Counted from the first letter of the stretch, positions 31,416 to 44,953 are shown. The stretch is 64,000 bases of DNA from Leucosporidium creatinivorum (GCA_001600635.1 BCKL01000009.1:124001-188000); one strand, 5' to 3'. A program made the numbers and translations. Notes: generated by a model from the sequence alone, not told the origin.

Positions 31416-34400
31416 ATGTCGCCGGCTCCGCTGGGCTACATCGACTACTCGGCACCAACAAGAGACATCTTGACCTCGTTCACCTCGACCGCCGACGATT
31501 CTCCTTCGGTTCGGCTGGCTCAGCAGCGCGAGGGACGACGCGCAACTCGTCAGGCTCGGACTGGCAGTATCGCCAGCATGGGAGCAGCTGGAGGGACCGT
31601 CAGCAGCTCGCCGGAATCGTTCGGCGACGAGGTCTGGCACGACGCCAGTTTCGGACTGCCTCACCTTCGCCTCAACCACGATGCGGCGAGTCAGATCAGC
31701 GGTTCGCCCAAGTACCAGACCGAGGCCGGATCGCCTGCTTCGACCAGAGGTGTAGCTCTGCCGGCAATCGACGATGGACCACCGCAAGACGACGGAGAGC
31801 CCAACTCGGCGATAGCTGCTCCTCCTCAGCCCTCCTCCTCGTCCACACCCGCCACCGGTCCACATCGCTCTTTCTCTCCCATCGCCATCGCCGAGATTCC
31901 TCCCTATCGTGGTGCTCGTCCTTCGTCACCATCAGCTACTCCCGCCGCTGGCAGTCCAGCGCCGGCCTCGGAGCAAGGAGATTCGCCGTCGAGTGCAGGG
32001 ACGTCGGCAGCTCAGGTCAAGATCGTGGATGGAGGAGTCATCGCGAAGCTCAAGGCGGCCAGGATGGCTAAGCAGAAAGCTGCGGGCGCAGGATCGCCTA
32101 CAGCATCGCCCAGCTCCTCGACACCTCTCGCCGACGCTCCTTCGCCCTCGGTCTTTCCTCCGGCGATCCCTTCCCACCCAGCCTCTCGCCCTACTACCGA
32201 CCTTCCCTTCGACCTACCGACTCCTCCGAACGCTACACCTCGGCAAGGTGGTTCTACTGCCTCCTCTTCGCCCGCCTTCACCGGCTTTCCTCCGACTCCC
32301 GACCTCGCCAGCGTCTCGCCCCGTTTGTCAGCTGCATCTCGACCTGCCGCTCCGAGCAGCTCGGGTGGGAAAGGAGTCAGTCCCTTGGTGCAGGAAGCGC
32401 ACGTCGGAACGGCACCTCCGTCGTCAAACCCTTCGACCGAGCAGGTCCTCGCCGACATGAGGGCGAGAAACGCGGCGAGGGAGCAGAATCGACGCTCATC
32501 GACGACGAATGATGAGTCGGGACCCCCAGGACGACTCTCATTCTCTCCCTCTCCCTCTGTGATCGCCCCTTCCGCGTCCTCTTTCGCTCCTCCTCCGCCT
32601 CGCCCTTCGTCCAATCGCTCGTCCTCCTCCACTTCCAGCAGGTCTTCGCATCGCTCGCCGCGCCAGAAGACGCCTGTTGACGCTCAATCTCCCGGCCTCG
32701 AGCCCGCCACGACTGCTCCTCACGTCGAAGCCGTCCACGATTCGACAGCCGAAAGCCGAGCTGCCGAGGTTGAGGCGTGGTTCAAGGGGGAGAGGAAGGG
32801 AGGAGAGATTGTGGATGTGGAGGATTGGAAGCATCACTCGCTGTCCGAGGTCGAGTGAGTCGAAAAGCGTCCACATTATCTTTCGAGGCGACGTGCTGAC
32901 CCTCTCGCCATTCTCACAGCGAGCAAACCGAGCGCTCATCCATCTCGACTCGACCTTCTACTTCCTCCCACGGCCGCGCTCGCGCTACCCACACTCGCAA
33001 CTCTTCCCTCAGCAGCCTTCCGAGCCTTCCTCCTGCCTCCCCTCGCGCCGCTCGCCCTCTCTCCACCTTCTCCGTATCTTCCTCCACCGGCCGACAGCTC
33101 GCAGACGAGAGCTACAAAGTCGCCGGCGCTACACTTCCTACCTCCTCTTCTAAGCGCCGGCCTACGCCCAACATTATCGAGACAGCCGCTCGCATGCTCG
33201 AAGGCTACCAGGGGTCGTCGGCCCAGCAGGACTTCGACGCGGGGACGGCAGAGCTTCGACAATACGTCGAGCGGGAGAGGGAGATCTTGGGCATCTCATC
33301 CAAGGCCGCTCGCGTCGACTCGAGCTCGGAGGGGGGGAGCAGTCGCCAGCAGCAGCGGTCGGCGAGCCCGACGAGGAGACCTCTCTCGCCCGAGCTGGCG
33401 AGGAAAGCCGCCGTCTTCGGAGGCGATACGAGTGTCGCTCGAGGCGAGGCTGTCTTTGCGAAGGGAGCGGATGATCAAGCTGAGACGGTGTCGCAGCAGG
33501 AGAAGCGCCAGAAGAAGGAGCGCGAGGTCGACAAGGTGAACCGGCGCCGAGAGCGAGAGGAGCGGGAAGCGGCGAGGAGGGATGATGACGGGCGAGGCGC
33601 TTCGCAAAGAGGAGCGATAGTCAGCGCCGACTCTTCTCGTGGCTCGCAGGCTCTTCATCGCTCGGTAACGAAAGCAACTGGCGCCAGCGCCGAGGACACT
33701 CGTCCTGCTCCTCCAGTTCTGTGGGAGGTTCGTCCCGTCCTTCTGCATCGACAAAGTGCAACAGTTTATCGCTGACTTTGTTTTGACCGCAGGGTGTACT
33801 GTCCGCGCCGCCTCCTTCCCTCTCTCATCCGGACCCCCTCGCCGACCCCTCATCGTGGATCTTTCGCTACGCCGTCCTCACCGCCGATTCGCTCGAGTTC
33901 CGCCCTGCCGACTCGACTGGACCCTTCATCCCCATCGTCTCGCTCATCTCCTCCGAGATACGCTATGTAGAGGACGGTCTGAAGGCTTCGCAAGGCTTCA
34001 AACCGTTCACCGTCATCACCCGCGACGGCAACAAGCACCTCTTCGCCACGAGCAAGGCCATCGACAAGGTCAACTGGATCGTCGCTTTCGAGTGAGTGTA
34101 CAAGGGTAGTTTTCTGTATCTTCCTCTGATTGACGCTTCTCTACCACCGCAGCAACGTGGTCAGCCGGTCTCGCCAGTCGCGCTCGGTCAGCTCGCTTCT
34201 CGGCGATGGTGCTCCTCGCTCAACCTCTTCGCCTTCTCGCTCGCCGTCGAAGCGCGCCATCGGAACGGACGCCTCGCCTCGTCGCTCACAGGAATCAGCT
34301 GCCCCTCCTCTCAAGTCTGGAGTCGACGCCAAGAAGTCGACGACGGGGAGCGTTCGCCGTGCAGTCAGCTTCAAGTCAACCGCTACCGAGCCGGAGGACT

Positions 34401-37400
34401 CTCGACGAAGGGAAACGACGGAACGGCTGGCTCGGGAGGTAAAAAGCCCAAGAGCAACCGCCGAAGTGGCCTCCATCGACGTCGACCGAGCTCATGGGAG
34501 TCCGCCGAGGTCGGGGCCGTCTCGCTCTGGAGCTTCTTCAGCACCTCGAGTCTCAGTCCAGGCGTCTGCGGACGTGCATGGAGCGCTAGCACAGGTCCAC
34601 GAACAGCCTCCAGCCCAACGAGATCTCTTCGGCATCCTGCGCGACCGCCCTCTACCGCCTTCACCCTCCGTAAACGACGAGCAGCGATTCACCTCCAACC
34701 AACCTCTTCCTTCCTCCTCCGTCTACACGAGCCAGTCTCTCCGACCCGTCTTCTCTTCCGGACCCTCGCCCTACACTCATCAGCGCTCTCGCAGCGAGCT
34801 TCCTACGCCGCCTCTCCCTTCGGCACTCCCTCAAGATGCTCCTCCTCTCCGACCAACTCCCCTTCGATCTCACTCTCAGCCCACATCCTTCACCGTGACC
34901 ACCAATAGCGACGATAGCCACCCGTCCCGCCTCTCCTACGCCGACCTTCTCGCGCCTGGACCGGCGAGGGAGCTACGAGATGCGCTCACTGGCATGATTG
35001 AGGCCACGATGCAAGTGGGACGAGATACGGACGAGCAGGCGGATGCATTGAGGAAGCTGAAGGACATCACCGCCATCATCATCGGCGAGCTGGATGCGCA
35101 AGCAGATCTTGGGCGAGCCGAGGCGGTCGAGTTGAGGTGGGAGCTGAGGGATAAGGTGCGCTTCGCTAAGTCTCCGAGCGTCGATACACCACGATGACCT
35201 TCTTTCCCTACCCTTCTCGCAGCTCTTCGACACCTACGACGCGCTCAAGCAGGCGCAGAGCCGAGCTCCGTCTCGCGCTCCTTCGCAAGCAGCCCACCTC
35301 GGCGATCCCAATCGACCTCGTTCCCGCACCTCGTCCGATTCGGCCTACGAGGAGGAGGATCTGGCGAGGATCAACCTGCTTACTCGGAATGTGCTGAGCA
35401 TGCTCAACGCGGCCGCCGGCGATGGAAGCTCCGAACGCATCGAAGCCAGCAGCTACTTCCCGACGCTCACCTCTCGTCCACCTCCTCACTTCGAGCAGAG
35501 TATCCCCGACATCCAGAGTCCCCTTCGCCAGTCTCGAGCTCGTCCCCAGACTCGCGCCGAGCCATCGCCTCAGGCCGGCCCTCGCCGAGCCAACCCGATC
35601 CATCGCCAGCCTCAACATCCGACGACTCAACCTCAGTTCGACGATGCAGCTTCTCAGACCACTCGAGGAGCTGGACACTCTCCGTCCGAGCATGCGTCGT
35701 GGGAAGACGATCGATTTCGCTATGAGGTGAGCGCTTCTCTCGTGACCCGATTCCCGGGGCTTCGTTCCGTGCAGCTGACTTTCGGAACTGGCACATACAC
35801 AGCAAGAAGCTCGTATCGCTACCGCGGCTCATTCGCCTCTTGACAGCTCGGTCGCCTCACCACATCGCACGCTGCGCGAGCGCACCCTCGCCGCCGACAT
35901 GCTCGAAGGCCGAGCTCCTCGAGCCGTACCTCCCTCTTCTATCGACCTCGCTACCTTCCAGGACTCACTCGATCCTCCTCATCCGCGTCGTGGAGAGCCT
36001 CACTCTCGCTCGCTCTACCCTCAAGCCGAGCCGTTACCGTCGAAGGACAGAGGGCAACCGAGTCGAGCACCGCCGAGACGGAGGGAAGATCCCTATGTGC
36101 AGAGTGTTACTGAGCCGCGAAGGGAGATGAGTCACTGGTCGAGGACTACCGTGAGTGTTCATCTCGAGCTGTGACACGATGCGAGCGACGAGAGCTGACG
36201 TTGCTCGGCCCGCTCCATCGCAGTCTACCGACGGCGTTGAGCCTCCTGATGACGATGGCTCGCATGTATGTACTTCCTCTTCTTGCTATATGACGCCTCT
36301 TGTGCTCACGTCGCATGCCGCCATCGCAGTTCGAGGTGAGCTGCTCGGGTTTCTTCCCTCGTCGTCGCCGAGCTGATTCTGACTCCCTTCCCTTCTAGCA
36401 GCATGAGCAGCCGGTGCACGAACATACCAGCAAGATCCGTATCCCCTGGGACCGTGATCGCTATGGACCTGTATGAACATCTCCCTCGCATCCAGCCCGA
36501 CCTCGGCTGACCGTCGACCGCTCCTCCTCCAGCCTCATCTCCATCGCAACGCGGCTTCGGAAGACTACACCGCCACTTCAGCGTCCGACCGAGCTCTTGG
36601 CAACATCGATGTACGCTCTTCTCTTCTTTCACTGTCATCGCTGTAGGGCCTCGGCTGACGTATCGTCCCGCAGGTCCTTCGAGGGCTTCAAGAGCAGTTC
36701 AGGATTACCGGCGACCGCAAGTGTTTCTCTGCCGCATCCAGGCGCTTCACCGAGCTCACACTGCTCCCTCGCCCCAACAGACATCTCCACCGCCAACCAC
36801 CAGCGCGACAAAATGGGCCTCTTCGTCAACCAGCTCGCCGAGGTGGCTTTTGGCCTCTCTCCCTACGGCATCGCGCTACTACTAACCCTCCTCCGTCATC
36901 TATAGATCATGCACGAGTCTCGTCACTCCAACGACACCCAGTTCGAGCGACTCATCTCCACCGTCGAAGATCTTCGCACCCATCTCGGCGAGCTGCCAGA
37001 TCTACTCGCCCGTCGCCTGCGCACCGAGCTGGTCTCGGACGATCCCTTCGCCCCTCAGCCGGCAACACATCATCATCGCTCGACTTCTGCACCTCCATTC
37101 GCCGAGCAAGATCAGCAACAGACGGTGCAGGACGAGGACCACGGGTCGGTGTCGACGCTCGTCGATCAGCTTGAGGCGCAGGCGGAAGCTCAGCTCGACG
37201 GAGATCCTACGGCGAGAGCAGGACCGCACAAAGTCAAGTTTGGCGTCAACCCGCTCAGCTCGTTCGCCCAACTCGACCAGAAGATAGCCGAGTCGAGCGA
37301 CGTGTACGACGACAAGGGCAAGCTCGTGAGGCGAGGTTCGGCCTCGGGAGTCAGGAAGCCTCGAGGACCTCGCATGCCTGGAATGCCGGGGTTGAAGATG

Positions 37401-39130
37401 TGGGGTGCGCTCTCTTATCGTCTTCCCTCGTCGACGGACAGCTGATCCTCTGCCTCACTCATCAGGCGGACCCGCTCAAGTCTCGTCGGCCGAGCACGCC
37501 GCTCGCTGGGGAGGGGGAGCTCGATCCCTCTCTCGCGCGCAAGACAAGGATGCTCTCGAACATGCTCTCAATGATGATGCATTGGCCCGCAAGCCAAAGC
37601 ATGGACCCATCGTCGAGGCCATCAAGACCGATGAAGGACTCGCTCAGGCGTTGCAAAACTTGGCGGAGGGAACAGGAGAGAAGGAAGTTGATGCTGGTAC
37701 CATGGCCAGTGAGTAGTTTCCCTACTACTCGCGGCTAGAGTCGACGAACAGCGCTGACCTCGTTCTCCCTCACCCCTCACTTTTCCCCTCCCTCCTCCGC
37801 CGAACCTCGACGCCATCGTCTCGCCCTTCTTCCGAATCACCCTTTTCTCGCTGCATCACTCACACACATACCAAAAGTCGCCGTCTTCGAGATCCTCCAG
37901 TCGATGCGCGAGATCAGTCGCAAGCAGAAGGAGCAGGACGAGCGCGAGAAGGAGGAGAAGGCCAAGAATGGCGGACTGTCGAGGAGGGAGAAGGCCGAGT
38001 TGGAGGCCAAGAGGGAGGAAATCAAGAGGTTGGAGGCCATCGCCGGGATAGGTGGCAGCAGGGAAGCCAGTGAGTTCGAGCCCTTCTCATTCGACGCTCG
38101 ACTTGATCGTTCGGCGCTCGGCACGGAGCTGATTACCTTTTCCTCTGCCCCTCCCCCATCACCATCATCTCATTTACTCATTCCCGTCTTCTCACTCCTC
38201 CCTCTGTTCGCCTTCTCCTCTCCGCAGAACTCGACCAGGCCCTTTCGGCTCTCCAAGCCAAGTCGACCGAGCAGGACACCCTTCTGCACAAGATCGCCGC
38301 CGCCATGGAGACGAGCAAGACTGCTCTCCCAGCAGAGATGGATCCTGCGCTCAAGGAGGAGACGAAGAAGCTGCTTGGGTGAGTTTCCGGAGCGAGTTAA
38401 TGTGACAGCGCCGAGAAGAGCTACGAGCGATGATGAGCGAGAGCTGACACCGACTATGCCTACAGACAAGTCAAGAGCGGCGTCGATGACCATGTCAAGG
38501 ACTTCCGAGGCCAACTTACGAATGAGGTAAGCTCGACTCGATGGCTTCTCCCGTCGACTTCTCCCGTCGACTTCTCCCGGCGACTTCTCCCGTCGGCGCC
38601 GAGAGCGAAAGCTAACCTTCTGTCGCCTCGCGCAGGTCCAACGCATGTTCAAAGAGGTGCGTCTGATACATCCATAAATCTTTATCGCCTTCGCGAGCGC
38701 GGATAGCTGACCACAACCTCTCCTCCCCTTCCCCCTCCGCCGCGCTCACAGGTCGGCAAGCTCCGCGACGAGAAGAAGAGCTTACAGACCGACATCGCCG
38801 AGCTGATGAGCGTAAGCGCTGCCAATTGAGGCTCTGCTGCACGCCTTTGATTGCTGACTCTCTTCCACTCCCTTCCCTTGCTCCTCCTCACCTTTGCTCC
38901 TGGTGCTCCCGCCCCCCCGCTCAGTTCCAAGCAAAGCACGGCGGCTCTTCTTCCGGCGGTTCAGCCAAGGTGAGCTCTTTTTTTCGCATTATTTCCGTGA
39001 TCGCCGCTGACTCGCTGCCCCCTCACTCGCAAATCAGGGTCTGCTCGAGTCGAAGCCCTCAGCGTCCAGCTCGCCTCTCAAGCCCGGCATGCCTACCAGC
39101 GGCTTCTTTGGACCTCGATCGATGAAGTAG
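31416..39130 (+). CDS. Large PH-domain, coiled-coil protein (IR1 right copy)
   Basis: The start MSPAPLGYIDYSAPTRDILT has an in-frame TGA just upstream. First exons are 31416-32855, 32920-33727, 33793-34091 and 34153-35155, followed by about a dozen short ones. The PH-like fold is in the third exon (SSWIFRYAVLTADSLEFRPA, FKPFTVITRDGNKHLFATSK, IDKVNWIVAFD). Later segments are YADLLAPGPARELRDALTGM, ISTVEDLRTHLGELPDLLAR, DEGLAQALQNLAEGTGEKEV and coiled coil MREISRKQKEQDEREKEEKA. It ends GFFGPRSMK at 39130. The total is roughly 1,900 residues. Both copies keep open frames and the same intron sites, so both appear functional. Function is not recognised; a membrane-linked scaffold is plausible from the PH domain and coiled coil. 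Confidence 0.75.
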
Positions 39131-39386
39131 AGCCTTAGTTATGTAAAGGGTTATCTTTCATGCTCAGCGTGCGGTCGCTGTGGCGAGAAGTGAGCAGCGT
39201 TTCGCTTGAGTCGACTTCGACGTCGCCGAACTCCGACGGATCGCTCGAGCTGAGCTGTTGTGGGGTTGATAGGACGTGGGGCAAGAAGAACGAGAGTTGC
39301 AAACGAATGAGAAGAGAAGAAGAAGCTATGACTACACAACGACCTCGCGCGGTCCCTTCGACCTCGGCGCCGCCGACTCGACCTCC
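39131..39386. other. Convergent 3' intergenic region
   Basis: Between the PH right copy and the desaturase; weak similarity to 8115-8160 just after the stop marks the outer edge of IR1. No gene is seen. Confidence 0.5.
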
Positions 39387-41859
39387 CTAAGCAAAGTAGC
39401 TCTGACTCACTCCCCCCGTCATCCTCACCTCATCGCACCTGGGCGGACTCTCCATCTTCCTCACCGGCAAGCCCTTCATCACCTCGCTCCCTTTGATAAC
39501 CACCGTAGCCCTCACCTCCTCACTCAGATCCGCCGCTTTGCCCGAGACTCCAGCACCGCCAGAGAGCTTGAGGGAGTCGATGATGGCGCTGTATTGCTTC
39601 ATAGATTCGACTTCGTCTGTAGGTGAGTCGAGTGAATGGGTCAGCGACGGAGGGGGGGAAGCTGGGACATGGGGAAGAGCACGTACAGCCGCCTTCGATG
39701 CAGCCGACGCGGAGTTGAGCGAGGAGGTTGGTAGCGGCGTTCGAGTGGTCGTAGTAGCTAGCAGCGTATTTAGAGGTCAGCTCGAGCTTGACTAGCGGGC
39801 CCGAGAGTTGAATCTCACCCTCCGTAGAACGAGGTGGTGGCATCCTTGCCGAGCCTGCTCTTGATCAGCGCTCGGCCTCCAGGGTGCTCATCGATGAAAG
39901 TAGAGACATCGTGAATGAAGCCGGAGATGACGACGAGCTCGCGAGTCTTGCTGGCTTCTTGGACTGTTGCAACAGGTCAGCGCATGATCGCCGAGCGAGC
40001 GCCGAGCAGAGCCAACTCACATTCGTCCCAAGTCAAGACCGGAAGATGGTTCGACGAGGTCGGCCATTTTATATCCTCCGAGACCTTGGTCAGAGCCTTG
40101 AGCTTCATGGCGAACTGGCCCTGCTTGATCTCGTTGTCCGCTGTCGAAAGGGACGTCGTCAGCGAAGGTCCGAGTCGAGCCGCGCCGAAGCAACTCACGG
40201 AAGGTCTTGAGTTGCGAGGCGAGTCCGAGGCAGTACATCGAGAAGATGAACCACTTGGTGGGGTCGTATTGGTACCTAAAGAGTCGCGAAGTGTGAGCAA
40301 GCGCGCCTAGACCGATCCGCTGCGCAGCCGAGCTTACCATTTGATGGCGTTGCGGAAGTCTTGGGGGAACTCGTGGTGCTGCAGAAGTAGATGCGACTCA
40401 GTGGAAGCCCTATTTGGCTCGATGCAGAGCTTCGGGCAACGAGGGATTGTCTGAAAACGCTCTGTTCGGGGAGGAAACTCGGCGACGGCTTTTCGACGCT
40501 CCCTTTGTCGGCGGTTAGAGCTTACGAAGTTGTGGTACCCCTCCCCGACAGTGACGAAAGCGGTGATAAAGTGGTCCTTGGGCTGCGAGAGTGAGTCGAG
40601 GTCAGCGCAGCTTCTCGGGTCGAGTGGAAGGCGCCGCCGCCTACGCCGAACTCGGTGAGGTCGAGGAACGCTGCTCACAGTATGCTTGTCATCGAACGAC
40701 GATTCACCTAACCAGTGGGCAAGAGAGTTGACGCAGAAGGTGGACTGTACAAGATCAGAACGAAGTCAGCTCGAGTGTCCAAGCCGAAGCGCCATCGCCA
40801 AGAACTCACATGATGAACAAAAGTAAGCCGCGCCGCTCCGGCAAAGAAGAACCCTCCCCTCCAATCTCCCCATCCGAGCCCAGCAACCATCGCAGGGAAG
40901 AAGAATCCCATGCCAAGGATGCCAGGAAGGTACCAACGATGCTGCCACCTCACGACCTCGCTCTTGCTCAAATCCGAGACGTCGGCGGTCCCAGGCGTCC
41001 TCCTCGGTTTGACGAGCATCCATCCGATGTGGGACCAGAAGAAGCCGCGTTGCGCAGAGTAGGGGTCGAGCTCGGTGTCGGTGTAGCGGTGGTGAGCTCG
41101 ATGACCGCGAGACCACCACTTGATGGAGCCTTGGACTGCGCCGAGACCGCCGAGGGCGAGGAAGTACTGCAGAGGCTTGGTAGCGGTGTAGGATCTATGT
41201 GCCCAGAGGCGATGGTACCCTGCCGTGATCCCTGTGGACGTGTAGGGACGTACAGGGGTGATTCGGGATGATTTGGGGGGGGGGGGGGGGTTGGGGGGGG
41301 GGGGGCGGGGCGGGGTGGGGGGGGGGCGGGGGGGGGGGGGGGGTTTGGGGAGCGAGAAGGGCGTCGGTCAGCTTCGGCGATGACGAGCAAGCGAGCGAAG
41401 AACTGACCGAGGCCGGTGTAGAAGTAGTACACAAAGCACCACAGCGCCGTCTGCCACATCAAGCGGGTAGTGAAAGCTCCATAGATGGCGACCGAGGGAA
41501 CGAGGGTGAGAGCGAGGCAAGAGATGATTTGGAGGTTCTCGGGAAGGGTCGCGAGGGTGATGGGGGGTAGAGGACGCTCCTTGGCGAGGACTTTGCGGAC
41601 GAAGTTATCGGTGGATGTAGCCGTATCGACAGCGGTGGTGTCTCCGTCGTCGTCTTCCGTGTTGTGCTCGCCCTCCGAGTCGGAGGAGGCCTCAACGTCG
41701 CCGTAGTCTGCGAGCGGGGAGGGGTTAGCTGTGTGTCGGATGAGGAGGTGGGAGCTACTTACCGGGGAAGCGTTGGCGAAGAGGTGCAGTCGAGCGAGCG
41801 GTGGTCGTCGCCTTCGGAACGGATGGTTGAGGAAGCGAGGCGGGGAGAGTTGAAGCCAT
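39387..41859 (-). CDS. OLE1: Acyl-CoA delta-9 desaturase with cytochrome b5 domain
   Basis: ATG at 41859 begins [20 protein letters not shown]. Membrane spans ([39 protein letters not shown]) flank the three histidine boxes: [11 protein letters not shown] (HxxxxH), [12 protein letters not shown] (HxxHH) and GEGYHNFHHEFP (HxxHH). The C-terminal cytochrome b5 domain has the heme motif [20 protein letters not shown] and the partner His region [18 protein letters not shown]. The protein ends [11 protein letters not shown]. It introduces the cis-9 double bond into palmitoyl- and stearoyl-CoA at the ER using its own b5 electron donor, as in other fungi. The exon split between YYFYTGLG and [11 protein letters not shown] holds a remarkable C-rich intron. 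Confidence 0.93.
41275..41344. repeat. Poly-G tract in a desaturase intron
   Basis: About 70 bases of the + strand are almost only G, broken by a few T and C. On the transcript strand it is poly-C, sitting in the intron before the first histidine-box exon. It has G-quadruplex or i-motif potential; the exact length is uncertain because homopolymers sequence poorly. Confidence 0.8.
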
Positions 41860-42369
41860 GGCTCGGGTGTGAGAGAGAGCTGATGAGGTGCAGGTACAGC
41901 TGGCTACGTTGTAGATAGGATAGGCGAGGCAAATCTGAGGCGGAATGGAGGAAGGAGAAGGAGGAGGGTAAGAAAGAGGAAGATGGGACGGAGAAGTGAG
42001 GGGATCGGCTTCGGCGTCGGCGAGCGACCCAACAACCTCGTCCCGCCTCTCCTCCCTTCCTTTCCCTTCTCTTCCCTCCTTTTTCTCTCTGGTATCGGAT
42101 CAAAGTGATACAGAATCTGACTTGCTTGTCAAGTCTGCTGTTCAGCAGTCCTCTCGCTCGGCTCGTCCAGCATCGCCGAGAAAGGAGTTGCACCTGTTTG
42201 CCGCCCCACGAATCGCTTCGGATGAAATGCGAAGCTCTTCGGAGTGTATCAAGAAGTCCTCTGCCATCCTACAGCCTCGATTGACCACCTGCAATCCGCG
42301 TTGGTCAGCTCCGAACCACCTCGCGCACGGCTCTATCTCTCGCGCCTTACCTCGAGATCGAACTACAAC
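41860..42369. promoter_or_regulatory. Divergent promoter of desaturase and aminotransferase
   Basis: About 510 bases between two head-to-head starts. CT-rich on the + strand around 42030-42090 and GA-rich before it. No small gene is convincing and no specific binding site was recognised. Confidence 0.5.
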
Positions 42370-44953
42370 ATGGACACCTCTACAGTGTTATACCACAAGC
42401 CGGATGCCATCGACCTATCGCACCACCTCTCCCTCTTGGCCAGGGAGAGGCTGCAATCGCCATTGAAGGTAAGCATGCGGTTCGGCGTCGGAGCTCTTGA
42501 ACGGCTCAGCTGACACTTTGGAGACTGCAGGGGATGTACAAGTACTTCAACAGGTAAACTCATCGTACTTGTTGGCCTACAGGGCTACAGACGCGCTCGC
42601 AGACGAGGTGGCGCTCGAGGAGATGAGGGATGCAACTCGGGGATCGGATCGAGCGAAGGAGGCTCGGAGAGCTACAGCAGGGGCAGCTGGAGCTTCAATG
42701 CTGACCGTTTGCACTCCTCTACAGACCCGGCATGCTCATGCTCGCTGGAGGGCTCCCTTCGCCCGCTTACTGTGCGTCTCTCGCCTCTCCGCCGCTCGAG
42801 CCGGCACAAGCTGACCTATATCCCTACAGTCCCCTTCGAGTCGCTCTCGGGACAAGCCTTGGTCCCTAACTCGTACAAGACGAGCGAGTCCAACTTTGCC
42901 TGGATCAAGTCCTTCTTCGAGTCCAAGGCGCCGAAGACGACCACCTTCACGATTCCCAAGTACTCCGACGATGTCAAGGCCATTCAGCTGTCCACCGCTT
43001 TGCAATACGGTGAGCTCTCTTTTCTCCTTACGACGACGACCGAGCTGACCCTCACCTTCGCAGGAACGGCGACCGGGCTCCCCTCGCTCACGACCTTCAT
43101 CCACGACTTTACGGCCAAGGTCTACGATCCTGGGTACTCGAACTGGGAGGTCCTCCTCAACGCTGGCTCGACCGACGCTTGGAGCAAGATCTGCACCACT
43201 TTGCTCGAGCGAGGGGATGGAATCTTGTGCGAGGAGTGGACTTATCCTTCGGCGCTGGCGGTGAGTGGCTGCTGGTCGTCTTTGCCCGCTTCGCTTGCCC
43301 ATGACTTCTGCTACCGACAGACTGCTTGGCCCTCTGGCTTCAGGCCCGTACCCCTCCCCATGGACGGAGGAGGAATGACCGCCGAGGGAATGGAGGACCT
43401 GCTCGCCAACTGGGATCAAGAGGCTCGCGGTGGCATGCCTAGGTGAGCTCGCACTGTTTCATCTCTTCTCTACCGCTGCGCTAACTCCTTGCCTTTCTCC
43501 AGGCCTCGTCTCCTCTAGTAGGCTACGCCTTCGCACGCCTTTTCGGCGCAACGCTCGCGCCGTCGCTAACCTCCCTTCTCGCCTCGCAGCACGGTGCCGG
43601 TGTGCCAGAACCCGACGGGAGCTACCATGACCGCCGAGCGCAAGAAGGCCATCTACGAGATCGCTGTCAAGTACGATGGTGAGCTTTTGCCTCTCGGCTT
43701 TCGCTCTCCTCCCTTCGCCGAGCTCACCCTGCGGCCTCTCACTCCCCCACAGTCATCATCGTCGAGGACGACCCCTACTATTTCCTCCAAGCCGGCGAAT
43801 ACTCCTCCTCCGCCTCCTCCCGCATCCACCCTACCAAAACCGAAACCGACGACGAGTTCATCGCCTCGCTCGTCCCCTCCTACCTCAAATACGACTACCA
43901 AGGTCGCGTCATCCGTATCGATACATTTTCCAAGACGATCGCTCCGGGCTCGAGGATGGGATGGACGACGGGCAACCCGCTGTTCATGGAGAGGTTGATG
44001 AGGGCTAATGAGAGTAGCTCGCAGAGTGCGAGTGGGTTTACTCAGGCGTTTGTGGCAAAGCTTTTGGTGGAGGAATGGGGAATGACTGGGTGGTTGAGGT
44101 GGTTGAAGGGTGGGTGGAGGCTGTTCCGTCCTTTTCAACTTGAAGCCGAGCCGAGCTGATCCTCTCCCTTCGCTGTCTCTACACCCCGCCATGCCTTTCT
44201 CTCTCCTCGCCCTTCACCTATCTTCGTCACCCTCTTCGTCACCCAGGCCTGAAAGCCGAGTACCGCGACCGCCGCAACCGTCTCGTCGACCACCTCCTCG
44301 ACCAAGGCCACGCCGGACTCGACTCTCGCTCCTCCCTCGCCGGCGATGTGCAGGTGCACGAGCTGATGACTAAGGACTCGAGGAGGAGGGATGAGAAGGG
44401 CTACCTCGCCGTCGCAGAGGAGATGAGCGAGAAGGGAACGATGGTCAAGAGCGGAGGAGGACAGACGCTGCTTTCGTTCGTCGCGCCGCAGGGTGGCATG
44501 TTCGGTGAGCTCGACGTTCGCTCGTCTTCCTCGTTCGGAAGGTTAACCTTACTCGCTCGCTCGCAGTCTGGCTCCGCGTGCACCTATCCTCCCATCGCTC
44601 TTACCCTCACCACTCGACCAACGCCCTCCTCGGCCTCCTCTGGGAGCAAATTGCCGAAGAGAACGTCCTCATCGCTCCTGGATCCATGTTCTCCGGCGTG
44701 CGTTCTCTTTCGTCCCTTCCCCTTCTCTCGCTGACCACCTCCCTCCCACGCACAGTCTGAGTTCGGCCAACCCCCTCCCGACGCTCCCGACGCCCACACT
44801 CGAGAGCTCTTCGGCCTTTCCTCCAACGAGCAGCTCATCGCTACGCCCGAGGGAGATGGATTCTTCAGGCTTAGCTTCTCGACGGCGAGTGACGAGGATA
44901 TGAAGACGGCGGCAAAGACGATTGCGAGAGTCGTTAAGAAATTCTTCGAGTAG
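42370..44953 (+). CDS. ARO8: Aromatic/alpha-aminoadipate aminotransferase (Aro8-like)
   Basis: Twelve exons are read: 42370-42468, 42531-42553, 42725-42771, 42830-43009, 43064-43260, 43321-43442, 43503-43517 (15 nt), 43590-43678, 43753-44109, 44247-44504, 44567-44697 and 44756-44953. All keep frame. Fold-type I aminotransferase motifs are LAGGLPSPAYFPFESL, NAGSTDAWSKICTTLLERGD, VPVCQNPTGATMT, VIIVEDDPYYFLQAGEY, and the PLP lysine site RIDTFSKTIAPGSRMGWTTG. The end FFRLSFSTASDEDMKTAAKT to KKFFE contains the carboxylate-binding Arg. It is a PLP enzyme transaminating aromatic amino acids or 2-aminoadipate with 2-oxoglutarate; which substrate dominates cannot be read from sequence. Confidence 0.9.

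Larger units (their letters stand above)
28900..39180 (-). repeat. IR1 right arm (about 10.2 kb)
   Basis: Inverted counterpart of 8115-18340 with the same gene order read outward: non-coding tail, F-box gene (-), shared promoter, PH gene (+). Between the arms lie about 10.5 kb with CHS, DAM1, an F-box gene and PHB2. Recombination between arms would invert that core. Confidence 0.8.
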
